NCBI GenBank assembly: GCA_014529385.2
Contig: CM043970.1
Location: 61,261,523 to 61,325,522 of the forward strand
Direction of reading: 5' to 3'
Length of the DNA: 64,000 nt
From: Adiantum capillus-veneris
Taxonomy: Eukaryota; Streptophyta; Polypodiopsida; Polypodiales; Pteridaceae
The position numbers were made by a program, and so were the translations under genes. Positions 47,315 to 57,990 of this stretch are shown one piece after another. Positions within the stretch are counted from its first letter, which is position 1. The number at the start of each line of letters is the position of its first letter. The notes beneath the pieces were generated by a model. It ran no database searches. It was not told the DNA's origin and saw only the letters and a list, made by a program, of their open reading frames with translations.

Positions 47315-47533
47315 CTACAACAAAATAAAAATATAAACATCAAATGATCTATGATAATCAGCAAGAGGAAGGATGAAAGGGTTTGGTGATGCAAGAATTT
47401 CTCCTACTCTTTGGGAACCAAACATGAACACCATACGTTGTTGAAAATGGATCTTCCTACTAATTGCAACGTTTATTCTAATGTGTGGAGTGAAATGGAA
47501 GGGGAAAAACTCTAGTCCTAGGCCATTATCCAC
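47315..47533 (-). CDS. Small ORF a2 of gypsy copy B (unknown)
   Basis: 72 codons from ATG, same position and length as 61194-61412 in copy C. Text includes ISRKIHFQQRMVFMFGSQR then VGEILASPNPFILPLADYH. Paralogous to the neighbouring a1 ORF (shared pattern I..S.K..FQ, EI.AS.NP.ILPL, S.D...F.L at the end). It lies between primer site and gag, where Ogre-type elements have their extra ORF1. No known domain recognised. It could be an exon rather than a free-standing gene. Confidence 0.55.
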   Translation of the reverse strand: MDNGLGLEFFPFHFTPHIRINVAISRKIHFQQRMVFMFGSQRVGEILASPNPFILPLADYHRSFDVYIFILL

Positions 47534-47554
47534 GGTTTATGCATGATCTAATGC

Positions 47555-47767
47555 TTAAAACAAAACAAAAATATAAATGTCCAAACTAAGATCGTACCTA
47601 ATGAGAGGCAAAATAAAAGGATTTACCGAAGCGTTTATTTCGGCTAACCTAAGAGAACCTAAAATTCTAAGAATTACACGTTGAAATTTCAACTTAGTAC
47701 TAACAATTATGTGTACCTTTTGCCTTGCAATGGGAATGAAAGGATCATACAAATTCTCGTGATTCAT
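47555..47767 (-). CDS. Small ORF a1 of gypsy copy B (unknown)
   Basis: 70 codons from ATG, open and almost identical to 61434-61646 in copy C. Text includes PFIPIARQKVHIIVSTKLKF then LRLAEINASVNPFILPLIRY. It ends 21 bases before the ATG of a2. CAAAAG followed by GTACAC could be a splice donor, so translation as a separate protein is not certain. Confidence 0.55.
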   Translation of the reverse strand: MNHENLYDPFIPIARQKVHIIVSTKLKFQRVILRILGSLRLAEINASVNPFILPLIRYDLSLDIYIFVLF

Positions 47768-47822
47768 GCAAACTACTTGACTATTCTAAAGATTGATCCT
47801 ACACAAAAAATACACAAGCCGA

Positions 47823-47840
47823 TCTTCAGTGGGCGCACCA
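47823..47840 (-). other. Copy B primer binding site
   Basis: On the minus strand TGGTGCGCCCACTGAAGA, three bases from the LTR end. It differs from the 18-mer shared by C and D at several positions. Confidence 0.6.
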
Positions 47841-47843
47841 ATT

Positions 47844-48016
47844 TGAGGCGGTCCGGGGCGGGCAACAAGAAGAGTGGCCTCTAAGCACCCTTCTAGGCTC
47901 ACGTGCTGCTCAATTGGGTTGGGGTTCGAAAAATACAACAAACACACACACAAACCCGCAACCTAACCCTACACAAATTTGGGACACCACCTAGTTTTGG
48001 ATGCCAACTAGGATGC

Positions 48017-48075
<59 letters not shown>

Positions 48076-48415
48076 CTGCTTTGAAATGTATCGACAGTGA
48101 TCAAGCAAACGCGAATCAATATGTAAGAAAGAGAGAGAAGGGGATGCTTGTTGCAGTAATACCTTCTTACAAATCTGTCATGATCAATCAAAGTGAGATT
48201 AGTATTTGTTCAGAATAGCTTCAGTAACCGCAACACATCACGAAAAAAAACACCCCTATCACTGTCTTCAGGCCAAGGGAGTCCTCTCCACCCTGTCACC
48301 CTCTTACATCATGTGGGTTTTATGGCTAAATTGATAACAACAACCGGAGACAAGCTATCAAGAACCTAAAAATAACACCAAGACACTTACACATCATTGT
48401 TGTCCATGACTTCAC
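47844..48415 (-). repeat. Copy B 5' LTR, outer part missing
   Basis: Starts TGAGGCGGTCCGGGGCGGGC as copy C does and includes the GA run at 48021-48066. Homology ends at 48415 (CTTCAC) where the TR-GAG element begins. Confidence 0.88.
48021..48066. repeat. (GA)n microsatellite in copy B 5' LTR
   Basis: About 22 GA units at the conserved LTR position. Confidence 0.97.
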
Positions 48416-49084
48416 AAAAAGGTGGAATTATCCCACATGCAATGGTGCAAGGCTATAGAGTTACTTAAAGCTCATTTCATGAATGAATGAACCAAGTCTA
48501 TTTTGCATTACATATCCCTTGTTTATGGTGAGCTTGTGATGGGTTGACAAATACTCAAGATCGTGTTTATGAGTCCAAGTTAATCTATATTGGAATCTAA
48601 TTTTCTTGAGTGATAATCTAGCCAACACACACTCACTTGCGTGCATGATGTTTCTCATTCATCCACCCTAGATAGTATGATACCATTCCCATCAAGTGCT
48701 ATTAGAGCAGCAGGCTATGCTAGAAAAGTTTGTTGTTACGATTTTGTGTGTTAGTGCACGTGGGCAATAGAATGCTCCTGTACCCTTTGGTGATTAGGTG
48801 AATGGGAACTCGTATTTAGCATTGAATTGTGTGTGCAAGTTCTCAATTAGTGTGCATTTTGTTCTCATTTTGAGACTACTTTGTGATCACTTCGAGCCCA
48901 TTTTTACATTTGTATTGCACCCATTGTATTTTGAATTTTCTTTTGTGGACTATGTGTGTGTAAAGCCATTGGCAAGAGAGCTCTCTGACAAATGTCCGTT
49001 TGCTCTTATTGGGTTTTGAAAATGTGATTAATTGCTTGATAAATTTTTGCAACTAGTGCTATTCATCCTCTAATTTCTCCTACA
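48416..49084 (+). repeat. Left LTR of the TR-GAG-like element
   Basis: Matches 51296-52007 (GGAATTATCCCACATGCA, TTTTGCATTACATATCCCTTG). About 48 bases at its left end are missing. It lacks a block at 51640-51710 present in the right LTR. The end, CTCCTACA at 49084, is inferred. Confidence 0.75.
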
Positions 49085-49931
49085 GATCCAAGACTCAAAA
49101 GTAAGTGTGTGTGTGTGTGTGTGTGTTCCTAAAGGAGCATTCAATGCTCATCATCCCCCTATAGAAAATAAGTCTTAAAAAATTTCAAATATCCCCAAAA
49201 TTTGGCCCAAGCTGTGGTGGGAACACCCTATTCTTAGGGGGTTTGACCATTTTTTGAGATGCCACACACACAAAGAAAATTGGGTGCCCACTAAGGGGAT
49301 GCAAGGGCTGTCTCAAACGCATTTTGAAGGCCTCTGTTTGGTCCAAATGATCGAAACTTGTTAGGTGCCTTCGAACACTGTCGGGCGGTGGTATTTTGCA
49401 TGTGCACTGGTGCTCATCTGCTATCAAAAATTGTCCATTGATTCGGCCGATCGATAGGCACTTAAGACTATGTGAAGAATTTCTTGGGTCTACCTCTACG
49501 AGCCCCTATTCCCACGCCTGCTTGGTGGATTACTTCTAATGCTTGTTAAGCCCTCTACCCCACAACCTTTACCCAAGCCCTCCATAGAAATGCAAAGAGC
49601 ATGAGGCTACCAAGGCATACTATCAAGACCTCCATAGGGGGAGTGGTACACCATGCAAAGGCACTAAAGATAGGGCTTCTTAGGATCAGTTAAAGGAGTT
49701 TCAAGCTAAAACATCACCTTCAAAGCTAGCAAGGCTTCAAAGAGGGAGCACAATGATAAGCATAAAAAGGCCTTCATCAAGTACGTATCAAAGGCGACAC
49801 TCAAATCTTGGGAACTTCCACTTTTGAACTTTAAGGGCTACAACACACAATTCAAAGAATGGTCAAATATTTCCACTCACTTGTGAAGAGGGGCTTCACT
49901 CCGGTGAAAAGGAGCTTCACAAAATTCAAAG

Positions 49932-49989
<58 letters not shown>

Positions 49990-50141
49990 GTAGTTAAACT
50001 CTAAAATTATGGCAACCAAGCACCATTTTCAATGAATGTTGATATCTACATTTACAGGGATGATTATTTTTGCTGTGCTTGTGTAAAGAGGTAGACATTG
50101 GCTGGGAGATTCTCCTGAGGTAAGACCCCTTTATTAGTGCG
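49085..50141. other. Leader region of the TR-GAG-like element
   Basis: No coding sequence recognised. Contains a short GT run (49107-49126) and a CT microsatellite (49938-49986). No standard initiator tRNA primer site follows the LTR. Confidence 0.5.
49938..49986. repeat. (CT)n microsatellite
   Basis: About 24 CT units in the leader of the gag-only element. Confidence 0.97.
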
Positions 50142-51004
50142 ATGGAAGAGAAAGGGATTATAAAAGTTAACGAGGAGGGCTTTCACACTTGGCAAACCAA
50201 GTTGAAAGGATACTTGATAAACATATAGTTGTGGAGAGTAGTCAAGCCAAAGATCAGTGATCCGACATCTACTGATGGTGCACACATATTCACATAATCT
50301 AAGAGTGCACAAAAGCAAGCCAAGGGCGAGCAGGCATTAGGAATCATAATTACTGCACTACATGACAATTAAGTACACTTTATTGATGATTGTGAAACCT
50401 CATCAACTACAAGGGAATGGGAATACTAGAAAAAAACTTTGGAGCTAGGAAGAATAAGAGAAAATTGAAATTGAAGAAGGATCTATACAAATTAAAAATG
50501 GAACATAATGAAGGTGCTGCAAGATTAGTCAATCTCCCTAAAAGAATGACCCCACAACTAGCTTATGTAAATAGTGCACTACCAAAGGAGGACCAAATTG
50601 CAGTTCTTCTAGAAGCCTTATTGCCTAGCTTTGTCCAGATAATGAACATCATCAAGGAGAAGGATCCAACACTATATTTCCGAGATGTAATCAATTATTT
50701 TATGTCCGAGGAGAAGAAGCAAGGGAGGAATTCCACTTCAGGGGGAGGCGCTTTTGTAGCTAGCTCTAGCAACAAAACTTGTTTAAAGTGTAGCAAAGGT
50801 GGGCACATAGAAAAGGACTGTCTAGCATCAAAGACTTGTACCATTTGCGAGAAGAAGGGTCACCTTCATTCCAAGTTTTTTGAAAACGACAGAGGTAGCA
50901 CCACCAAAAATCCAAGGCCCAGAGTCTATCTGGTAGAAGAAGACAAAGATGAAGATGAAGAAGAAGGCGGTAGTAACCTTCTAGTCTACAATGACATTCT
51001 CTAG
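50142..51004 (+). pseudogene. Copia-type gag with two zinc knuckles
   Basis: Starts near ATG 50142 (MEEKGIIKVNEEGFHTWQTK, then LKGYL), the N-terminal pattern of copia gag (DUF4219/UBN2). After several stops and a one-base frame change near 50420 the frame 50417-51004 gives LPKRMTPQLAYVNSALPKED and a zinc knuckle pair CLKCSKGGHIEKDC and CTICEKKGHLHSKF, in which the last Cys of the second knuckle is Phe. The C-terminus is acidic (EEDKDEDEEEGG). Packaging of RNA is the family role. With no pol behind it, movement would have needed a partner element. Confidence 0.78.
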
Positions 51005-51237
51005 ATTTTTTGTTTTGCCTTTCCCCTTCAATTGTATTTGTTTGGAGATAGCTTGGACTAGCTTGGTCTTAGTTTTATACATCTATTTGACGGGAGGTGT
51101 GGAGTGTCTCTTGGATTAGAGATAGTTTGTCTCCTGGATTGGGGATGTTCTCATGACTTGGGGATGTTCTTTTTTACTCTTGGAGTGGAGTGTTGTAGAA
51201 ATGTTACTTTCTTCAATTTCTTCCTAGTCCAAACCTC
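51005..51237. other. 3' untranslated part of the TR-GAG-like element
   Basis: T-rich, with no frame. GATTGGGGATGTTCTCATGA and CTTGGGGATGTTCTTTTTT show a short internal duplication at 51138-51175. Confidence 0.5.
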
Positions 51238-51248
51238 AAGGGGAGAAT
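51238..51248 (+). other. Polypurine tract of the TR-GAG-like element
   Basis: AAGGGGAGAAT, directly before LTR start TGTAAGGTGTGAGC. Confidence 0.75.
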
Positions 51249-52007
51249 TGTAAGGTGTGAGCTTTGTACTAAAGTACTAGAGTATGAGTCAAGGAGGGAA
51301 AGTTGGAATTATCCCACATGCAGTGGTGCAAGGCTATAGAGCTACTTAAAGCTCATTTCATGAATGAATAAACCAAGTCTATTTTGCATTACATATCCCT
51401 TGTTTATATTGAGCTTGTGATGGATTGACAAATACTCAAGATCGTGTTTATGAGTCCATGTTAAATGTTCTTGGAGCCTAATTTTCTTGAGTGATAATCT
51501 AGCCAACACACACTCACTTGAGTGCATGATGTTTCTCATTCATTCACCCTAGATAGTACAATACCATTCCCATCAAGTGTTATTAGAGCAGCGGGCTATG
51601 CTAGGAAGGTTTGTTGTTACGCTTTTGTGTGTTAGTGATTAGCACTCTTTGATTTGACATTTCCCAATCTCTATTTGCATTAGTTTAATAATCCCAATTC
51701 CTAACCACCACGTGGGCAAGATAATTCTCTTGTACCCTTTGGTGATTAGGTGAATGGGAACTCATATTTAGCATTGAATTGTGTGTGCAAGTTCTCAATT
51801 AGTGTGCATTTTGTTCTCATTTTGAGACTACTTTGTGATCACTTCGAGCCCATTTTTTCACTTGTATTGCAGCCATTGTATTTTGAATTTTCTTTTGTGG
51901 CCTATGTGTTTGCGAACCCATTGGCAAGAAAGCTCTCTGACAAATGTCCATTTGCTCTTATCAGATTTTGATAGTGTGATTAATTGCTTGATAATTTCTG
52001 CAACTAG
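51249..52007 (+). repeat. Right LTR of the TR-GAG-like element (interrupted)
   Basis: Full left end TGTAAGGTGTG. The left LTR shows that the sequence should continue GTGCTATTCATCC after AACTAG, but here copy C begins. ACTAG (52003-52007) should be the 5-bp target duplication of copy C. Confidence 0.8.
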
Positions 52008-52266
52008 TGAGGCGGTCCGGGGCGGGCAACAAGAAGAGTGGCCTCTAGACACCCTTCAAGGCTCCCGTGATGCTCAATGGGGCTGGGGCACAACACAACA
52101 CAAACCAAAACAACAAACCCACCGCCAAATCCCAACTACACAAGGGGCACCACCTAGTTTAAGAGCGAACTAGGACGCAAAAGAGGAGAATCGTTAGAGC
52201 AACCCACAAACAAGCAAGGAATTTACACTAACCCTAACACCAATGGAATACTCTCACACACTAAAA

Positions 52267-52352
<86 letters not shown>

Positions 52353-54752
52353 CTCGGGCTGCTTTGAAACGTATCGGCAATGATCAAGCAAACACAACTA
52401 TATATTTAAGAAAGAGAGAGAAAGGGGGAGGGGGTGCTTGTTGTATTAATACCTTCTTACAAATCTGTCATGACAAATCAAAGTGAGATTAGTACTTGTT
52501 CAACATAGCTTGCGTAAATTTCACCACAACACATCACAAGAAAAGCCACCCCAATCACTGTCTTAAGGCCAGGGGAGTCCTCTCCACCCTGTCGCTCTCT
52601 TACAGTATGTGGGATTTAAGGCTAGATTGATGACAACACCAGAGACAAGCTATCAAGAACTTAACAAAAAAAAAAAAACACCAAGACACTTACACATCAT
52701 TGTTGTCCATTACTTCACGTTGGAAGGGAGACAAAGTATCCAAGCTTAGTCCAAATCCACCCTCCTTGATTCAGCGAATGTTGGGCTTACACTAGTAGGA
52801 GAAATGATAGATTTCCTACTCTCAATTGAATGATCACTCTCTCTCTTACAATGGCATAGATTTCCCTTGCTAATCCCATATTACAACACATGCACATGCA
52901 TAAGACAATGAGCTTCCACTCAAGAGCTCCTTCTAGAGAGGTTGAGCTTAGCTTCTCAAGCTATAGCATAGTGCTCTTGCTTATGGCTCCCCCCCTTTTA
53001 TGCTAGCTACACCCTCCTTTTATAGCAATTTTGAAGGCTAGGGTTACTCCTCTAACCATGGTTGGGTTAGATTTTCAGCAATTTATCTAATTTCTTTTGC
53101 TTGGAATTATCAAGAAGTTGGTGGGGAAAGAGAGAGGAGAGAAATGGAGGTGATAGGACTTTTCATAGTGGGTTAGTGTTAGTAGAGTTAGTATTAATTT
53201 ACAAATGGAATTGAATATTTACAATGGGAGTATCCATGTAGGATACAAATAAGGAAGAAAAACTCTTAAGAGGTAAGAAAAGGTGGATTTCTTACAAGGT
53301 TGATGCTCCAAGTGTCTTGAGTAGGGCCAATTTTGACGCTTGTTGACGGTCCACTAGCTTTGACGGTACATTTTTTCTCCACTCTTGACCTTCCTTGAGA
53401 GACAAGGTAATTGAAGCTGAGTAATCAACCACCATGATGCTGTCTTTTAAGAGAAGAGGCTGAATTTTGTGGTTTTTTGATAGATATGGGTAATTTGGAG
53501 GAGGAAAAATGAGACTAGGTGGTCAATTTTGGAATGGAATTGTGTGTGGGAGGTATGAGTTCACCATGGTTTCTCTTATTCTTCAAGGTTGAGGAGAAGG
53601 TGAGTAGTGTGCAGAGAGGAGTGGTGAGAGAGATGGGGATGATGAGTGGAGAAGTGTGTGTGAAAGAGGAAAATGATAAAGTGGAAGAGAGAGTGTGGCT
53701 GCATAGCATGGGAAAACTGGGGTCCACTAAAAAAATCATAGCTCACAGCTGGTAGCTCCAAAAATCATGAAAAAATTTGGGGTGATTATTCAGAGTGTGG
53801 GTTACATTTTCGCTTTTGACCACCGCTCCAAATTCGGAGTGGAGATAGGTGCCAAAATTCTCACCAAAAAGCCTGTTTTTTAGGCCTGCAAAAGTCTTTT
53901 AGTGGTCCCCTCCTTTGTTGAATTTGTACAATGCATCCAAGAGTGAGCCCCTCCTTTGTCATATTATAATACAAAGCATTCAAGTTGCCCTTGACCCATG
54001 CATGGAGGAGGATTATTGGTGAAATAAGAAATATATACATGGTGGGACTAGTGTATGGACTATTCATGGACTTTAGCTCAATGAGCACATGGTGTTAGAA
54101 TAATGAGTAAAAATAATAATAAAAATATGGAGGAGTTATGGATATGGAAAGATATTGGAATCATATGATATGGTCCCTCCTTGAATTATTTTTGGTGAAA
54201 GAGGAAAATGTATGCAAGTAAATAATATAATAAAAGTAACCAATGAGTAGAAATCAATTTTTTGTTTTCACGAGGGTGAGGGTGAAAATGTGGGAGTGAT
54301 TTGTATAAAGGAAAAATATGAGGTTAGAGTATGTACATATTGGCAAAAAAAATAAATAAAAAAAATATATATAATTATGGTGTAAGAGGATGAAAGAAGG
54401 TGTACATAGGTTTAATAAAACACACACCTAAGTAGAAATATTTAAATAAAATACCAAAATAATTATAAAAAATCCCTATATTTAGGCCATATATACAATG
54501 AAATATTTACACACAAAGAGGCCATAATATACTTTTATTTTTTTATTTATTATTATTATTATTATTATTTTTGGCTCACCTAGCCCAGTGACTAGCTAGC
54601 TGAGGGTTTTTAAGAAGATATGGGAAAAGTCCCGTGACTCACGCACGCCTATGTACAGTGAAATGGTAGGGATAGCCACAGTGTTTGGGTGATTTTGGTA
54701 GGGTGAGGTAACTCACTGTGGCAATTACAAAGAGCCGAAAAAACGGCTATCA
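52008..54752 (-). repeat. Copy C 3' LTR, 2,745 bp
   Basis: TGAGGCGGTCC to GGCTATCA on the plus strand. It holds the GA run, a TATA-type box (53018-53024) and only chance ORFs. Reference LTR of the family. Confidence 0.95.
52271..52350. repeat. (GA)n microsatellite in copy C 3' LTR
   Basis: About 40 GA units; 34 or so in the partner LTR at 61983. Confidence 0.97.
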
Positions 54753-54768
54753 TTAGCCCTCCCCCTGG
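54753..54768 (-). other. Copy C polypurine tract
   Basis: On the minus strand CCAGGGGGAGGGCTAA, directly before the LTR. Confidence 0.85.
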
Positions 54769-54780
54769 ATGATGGTATAT

Positions 54781-57700
54781 TCATGTACCATCATAGAGCA
54801 TCTTTTCCAAAGAGAGTGCTTCAGAGTCCTTGACGAGATCTTCATTGTTTAACCCCTCAGAATTTTGGCTGGAGTTACACTCATGCTTCATGTAACAATA
54901 CTTACATAAGACAGCGGCCTTTGGAAAGATCTTTGGTAGATCCTTTGGTAGAAGGCGACTCAAATAGGGCTTCAAGCGATACCCGTTTACTTTCCTGGAG
55001 TGCTCTTTACCATTCAAGTCCATAAGCTGATAGTAACTTGAATTGAAAGCCTTCTTGACTATGTATGGCCCTTGCCATCTTGTTTCAAACTTGGCATCAA
55101 AACGATTGTCAAGTCGATTGTCATACCTTAGCACAAGCTCTCCTTCCTTGATGCCTTTGTCCTTCAGTTTCTTGTCGTGCGTTTCCTTCGCTTGTGTGGC
55201 TTTCCTCTTGTAGCACTCATATGCTGCTTCTCTTTTCCACTCAAGCTCCACTAACGTAAGAAGTCGATCCATCCATACCTCTTGATCATCTTGTGCTCCT
55301 TTGCCATGAAGTCGCATTGTTGGAATGTTGAGCTCGATAGGCTGCAAAGCCTCTTGACCATAGACCAAGTGAAATGGTGTGAACTCCGTGGCTTCCCTAT
55401 ATGTGGTTCGATATGCCCACAAGGCACCATCCAAGAAGTCATCCCATAATTTTGTCTTGTTTTGCACCATCTTTCTAATGATTCCTGCAATGACACCATT
55501 AGCCTTCTCCACCAAACCATTTGACTGTGGGTAGTATGGTGTGCTATGACGATGTAGAATGTGAAGCTCTTCACAAACTTCTGTGAGCAATCCTTTTCTA
55601 AACCCTGGACCATTATCAGAAACAATCTCCAAAGGTGTGCCAAATCTACAACAAATGTGAGTGTAGACGAATTTGCTCACTGTCTTCTCATTTACCTTTG
55701 CCACACTTTGTGCTTCCACCCACCTAGTCATATAGTCTACAGCCACTAGAATGTAGAGTTTACCATTTTTTGTCCTAGGCAGAGGACCCATAGCATCAAT
55801 GCCCCACTTTTCAAAGGGTCCATTTGCAAGCACTATTTGCCTCGGGCCATGCACCAACCTTCTATTTCCATTTATCTGACAAGTGTGACAGCTTTTACAC
55901 CAATGTTGAACATCCACATGCAAACTTGGCCAAACATACCCCGAAAACAAAATCTTCTTCACAGTTAATTCTTGGGCAAAATGACCACCACATGCCTCTT
56001 CATGCAAACCTTTTAGAATGCTGGAATTTCCTTGATAGTTGGTACTCGTCTGCACACTTGATCCTTCCCTCTTTGATAGAGGGAGCCTTCTAGGAAGAGA
56101 TATACGCTTGCCTTCTTCATGAGTCTCCTCTTCTGAGCTTTTGTGAAGTCTGGTGGAAACTCACCCTCCAAAATGTAGCCAATGATGGGAGCCAATGACT
56201 CCAATCCCTGGTACCTCGGTTGCTTCACAGCAGCCGCCACCATGATGACCTGCACTTCTTTCTTTACACATGCAACGGCTTGTTGTGCAAGTAAATCAGC
56301 ATCTTCATTCTGTTTCCTAGGAATATGATATAGTTGCACTTCTTCAAATTGATTAAACAATCTACGATAGGCATGAACTTTTGTCCGTAAGCTCTCATTC
56401 TTGCATGCCCAAATGCCTAAAATCTGTTTAACAATGAGAAGTGCATCTCCCTTTACCATGAGGCGTTGTATCCCTTGGCCAATGCACATCTTCAAACCTT
56501 GAAGTAGAGTGTCATATTCTGCTTCATTGTTGCTAGTTGAACCTGGTAGATTGACCTTCTCTTTCATGACCACCTCTCCACTTGGGTTGAGCAACACTAG
56601 CCCTCCCCCTGCTTTTCCTATGGCTCGACGAAAAGCTCCATCAAAGAACAAAGTAAAAGCATTAGGAATACTTTTTGGTGGTGGCAATGGTAGGGTCTTT
56701 ACTTCAGGCACCTTAATCTCCTTTTCGTGCACCCTATAAGTGAGAATCCCTGCCAATTGTGCACGCACACTATCTTCTACCTTGAAAGAGTATTGAAACT
56801 CTTGCAACTCCATAACCCACTTTGAGATCCTAGTACTAAGATTCATTTGAGATGACACCCAAGGGAACAAATTTTCTGCAGTGAGAATTACAAAAGGTTT
56901 TGGTAGCAGGTAGGATCTAAACTTTCTCACCGCAAACATGAGAGAAAGCATCATGAGTTCTGCTTCTGTGTAGTCTCTCTCCGAAGCATTCATGACCCTA
57001 CTAGCAAAGTAGATGGGTCGCATCCTTGTACTGTGGGGATCTTGTTGTAGCAACACAGCACCAATTGTTTCTTTCCCAGCACTAGAGCTAACAAAGAATG
57101 TGTACTCCCAACAAGGAGGCATGAGTGTTGGTAGCTCTGACAAAATGACTTTAATGTTACAAAAGTACTCTTCAAGCTCATCAGACCATGCAAATTCTAC
57201 TTGTTGTGTCAACTTTTGCAAAGGGTGAAGTAACTCCGAGGCTAAGTGAATGAAGCGTGACATATACTTCACCTTTTGAATGAATGAGATGACCTCCTTA
57301 AGACTCTTGGGTGATGGTAGCTCAATAAGAGCCTTTGCCTTCGAAGGATCCACTTCAATGCCTTTGTAAGAAACTTTATGACCAAGCAAGATTACTTCAT
57401 CCTCACCTATATGGCACTTGTCGGGGTTGAGTTGACCTCCCATGTCGTAGAGCTTCTTTAAACCTTCTTCTACCCTTTGTAGATGCAATGATTTTGAGCT
57501 ATAAATACAGAAATCATCAATGAACACCCTAATTGACTTTCCAAAGAATGCTTGAAACACCATATTCATGAAACGTTGGAATGTTGCAGGAGCATTTGTC
57601 AGACCAAATGGCATGACTCTAAAAGCATAACAACCCCAAGGAGTGATAAAGGTTGTTTTCAATTGATCCTCCAGTGCAATCCCTATTTGAAAGTAACCTG

Positions 57701-57990
57701 AGTAACCATCGCACACAGTGTACTTCTCATGACCAGCTACCTCATTTAGTATCTCATCCTGAAATGGGAGGGGAAAGTGATCTCTCTTTGTTGCCTCATT
57801 GAGGGGACGGTAATCCACACACACCCTCCACTTTCCGTTCTTCTTAGGAGTGACAACAACAGGAGAGACCCACTCTGAATTCTCCACTGGATAAATGAAC
57901 CCTGCTGCTAGAAGCTTTCTTACCTCCTTGAGTAGAGCCTGCTCCTTGATGACTCCTAGCCTTCGTAGCTTCTGAGCCTTAGGTGTGGCC
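54781..57990 (-). pseudogene. Copy C pol: reverse transcriptase, two RNase H domains, integrase
   Basis: From 57990 downward: RT with WRVCVDYRPLNEATKRDHFP, MPFGLTNAPATFQRFMN and VFIDDFCIYSS (DD at 57512-57517), classical RNase H (YTEAELMMLSLMFAVRKFRS), archaeal-type RNase H (FFDGAFRRAIGKAGGG, SNNEAEYDTLLQG), then integrase with H..H..HWCKSCHTC, WGIDAMG, SDNGPG and the NGLVEKANG glutamate, ending WQGPYIVKKAFNSSYYQLM. A one-base loss near 57992 separates gag-protease from RT (copy B has one C more there). A second near 56030 breaks RNase H from integrase (copy A reads through as PVILEGFH). Every catalytic residue I can check is intact. Stop at 54781-54783. Confidence 0.93.

Larger units (their letters stand above)
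31163..48415 (-). mobile_element. Gypsy copy B (Tat-type), interrupted by a DNA transposon
   Basis: Same family as copies A and C, minus strand. From high to low coordinates: partial 5' LTR (47844-48415), primer site, two small ORFs, start of gag, a 10.5-kb transposon (36481-46992), the rest of gag, protease, RT, RNase H, then directly the 3' LTR. Integrase is missing through a deletion that left filler DNA at the junction. Gag has lost about 470 bp including the zinc knuckle, and RT/RNase H has lost about 67 bp. Both outer LTR ends are truncated, so no target duplication can be scored. Confidence 0.88.
48416..52007 (+). mobile_element. Gag-only LTR retrotransposon (TR-GAG-like), part of its right LTR displaced
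   Basis: Direct LTRs (48416-49084 truncated left; 51249-52007 and beyond) enclose a 2.2-kb interior with a copia-type gag (50142-51004) and a polypurine tract but no protease, integrase or RT. Copy C inserted into the right LTR at 52007/52008, so the remaining LTR end should lie past the right edge of the window. A gag-only layout is the definition of TR-GAG elements. A simple pol deletion is possible but the interior is compact. Confidence 0.68.

Noticed and set aside
53515-53761. Conserved small ORFs repeated at 2549-2885, 32621-32891, 53515-53761 and 63216-63461
   Set aside because: They lie in the gypsy LTRs and are repeated because the LTR is. Frames shift between copies with no sign of coding conservation.
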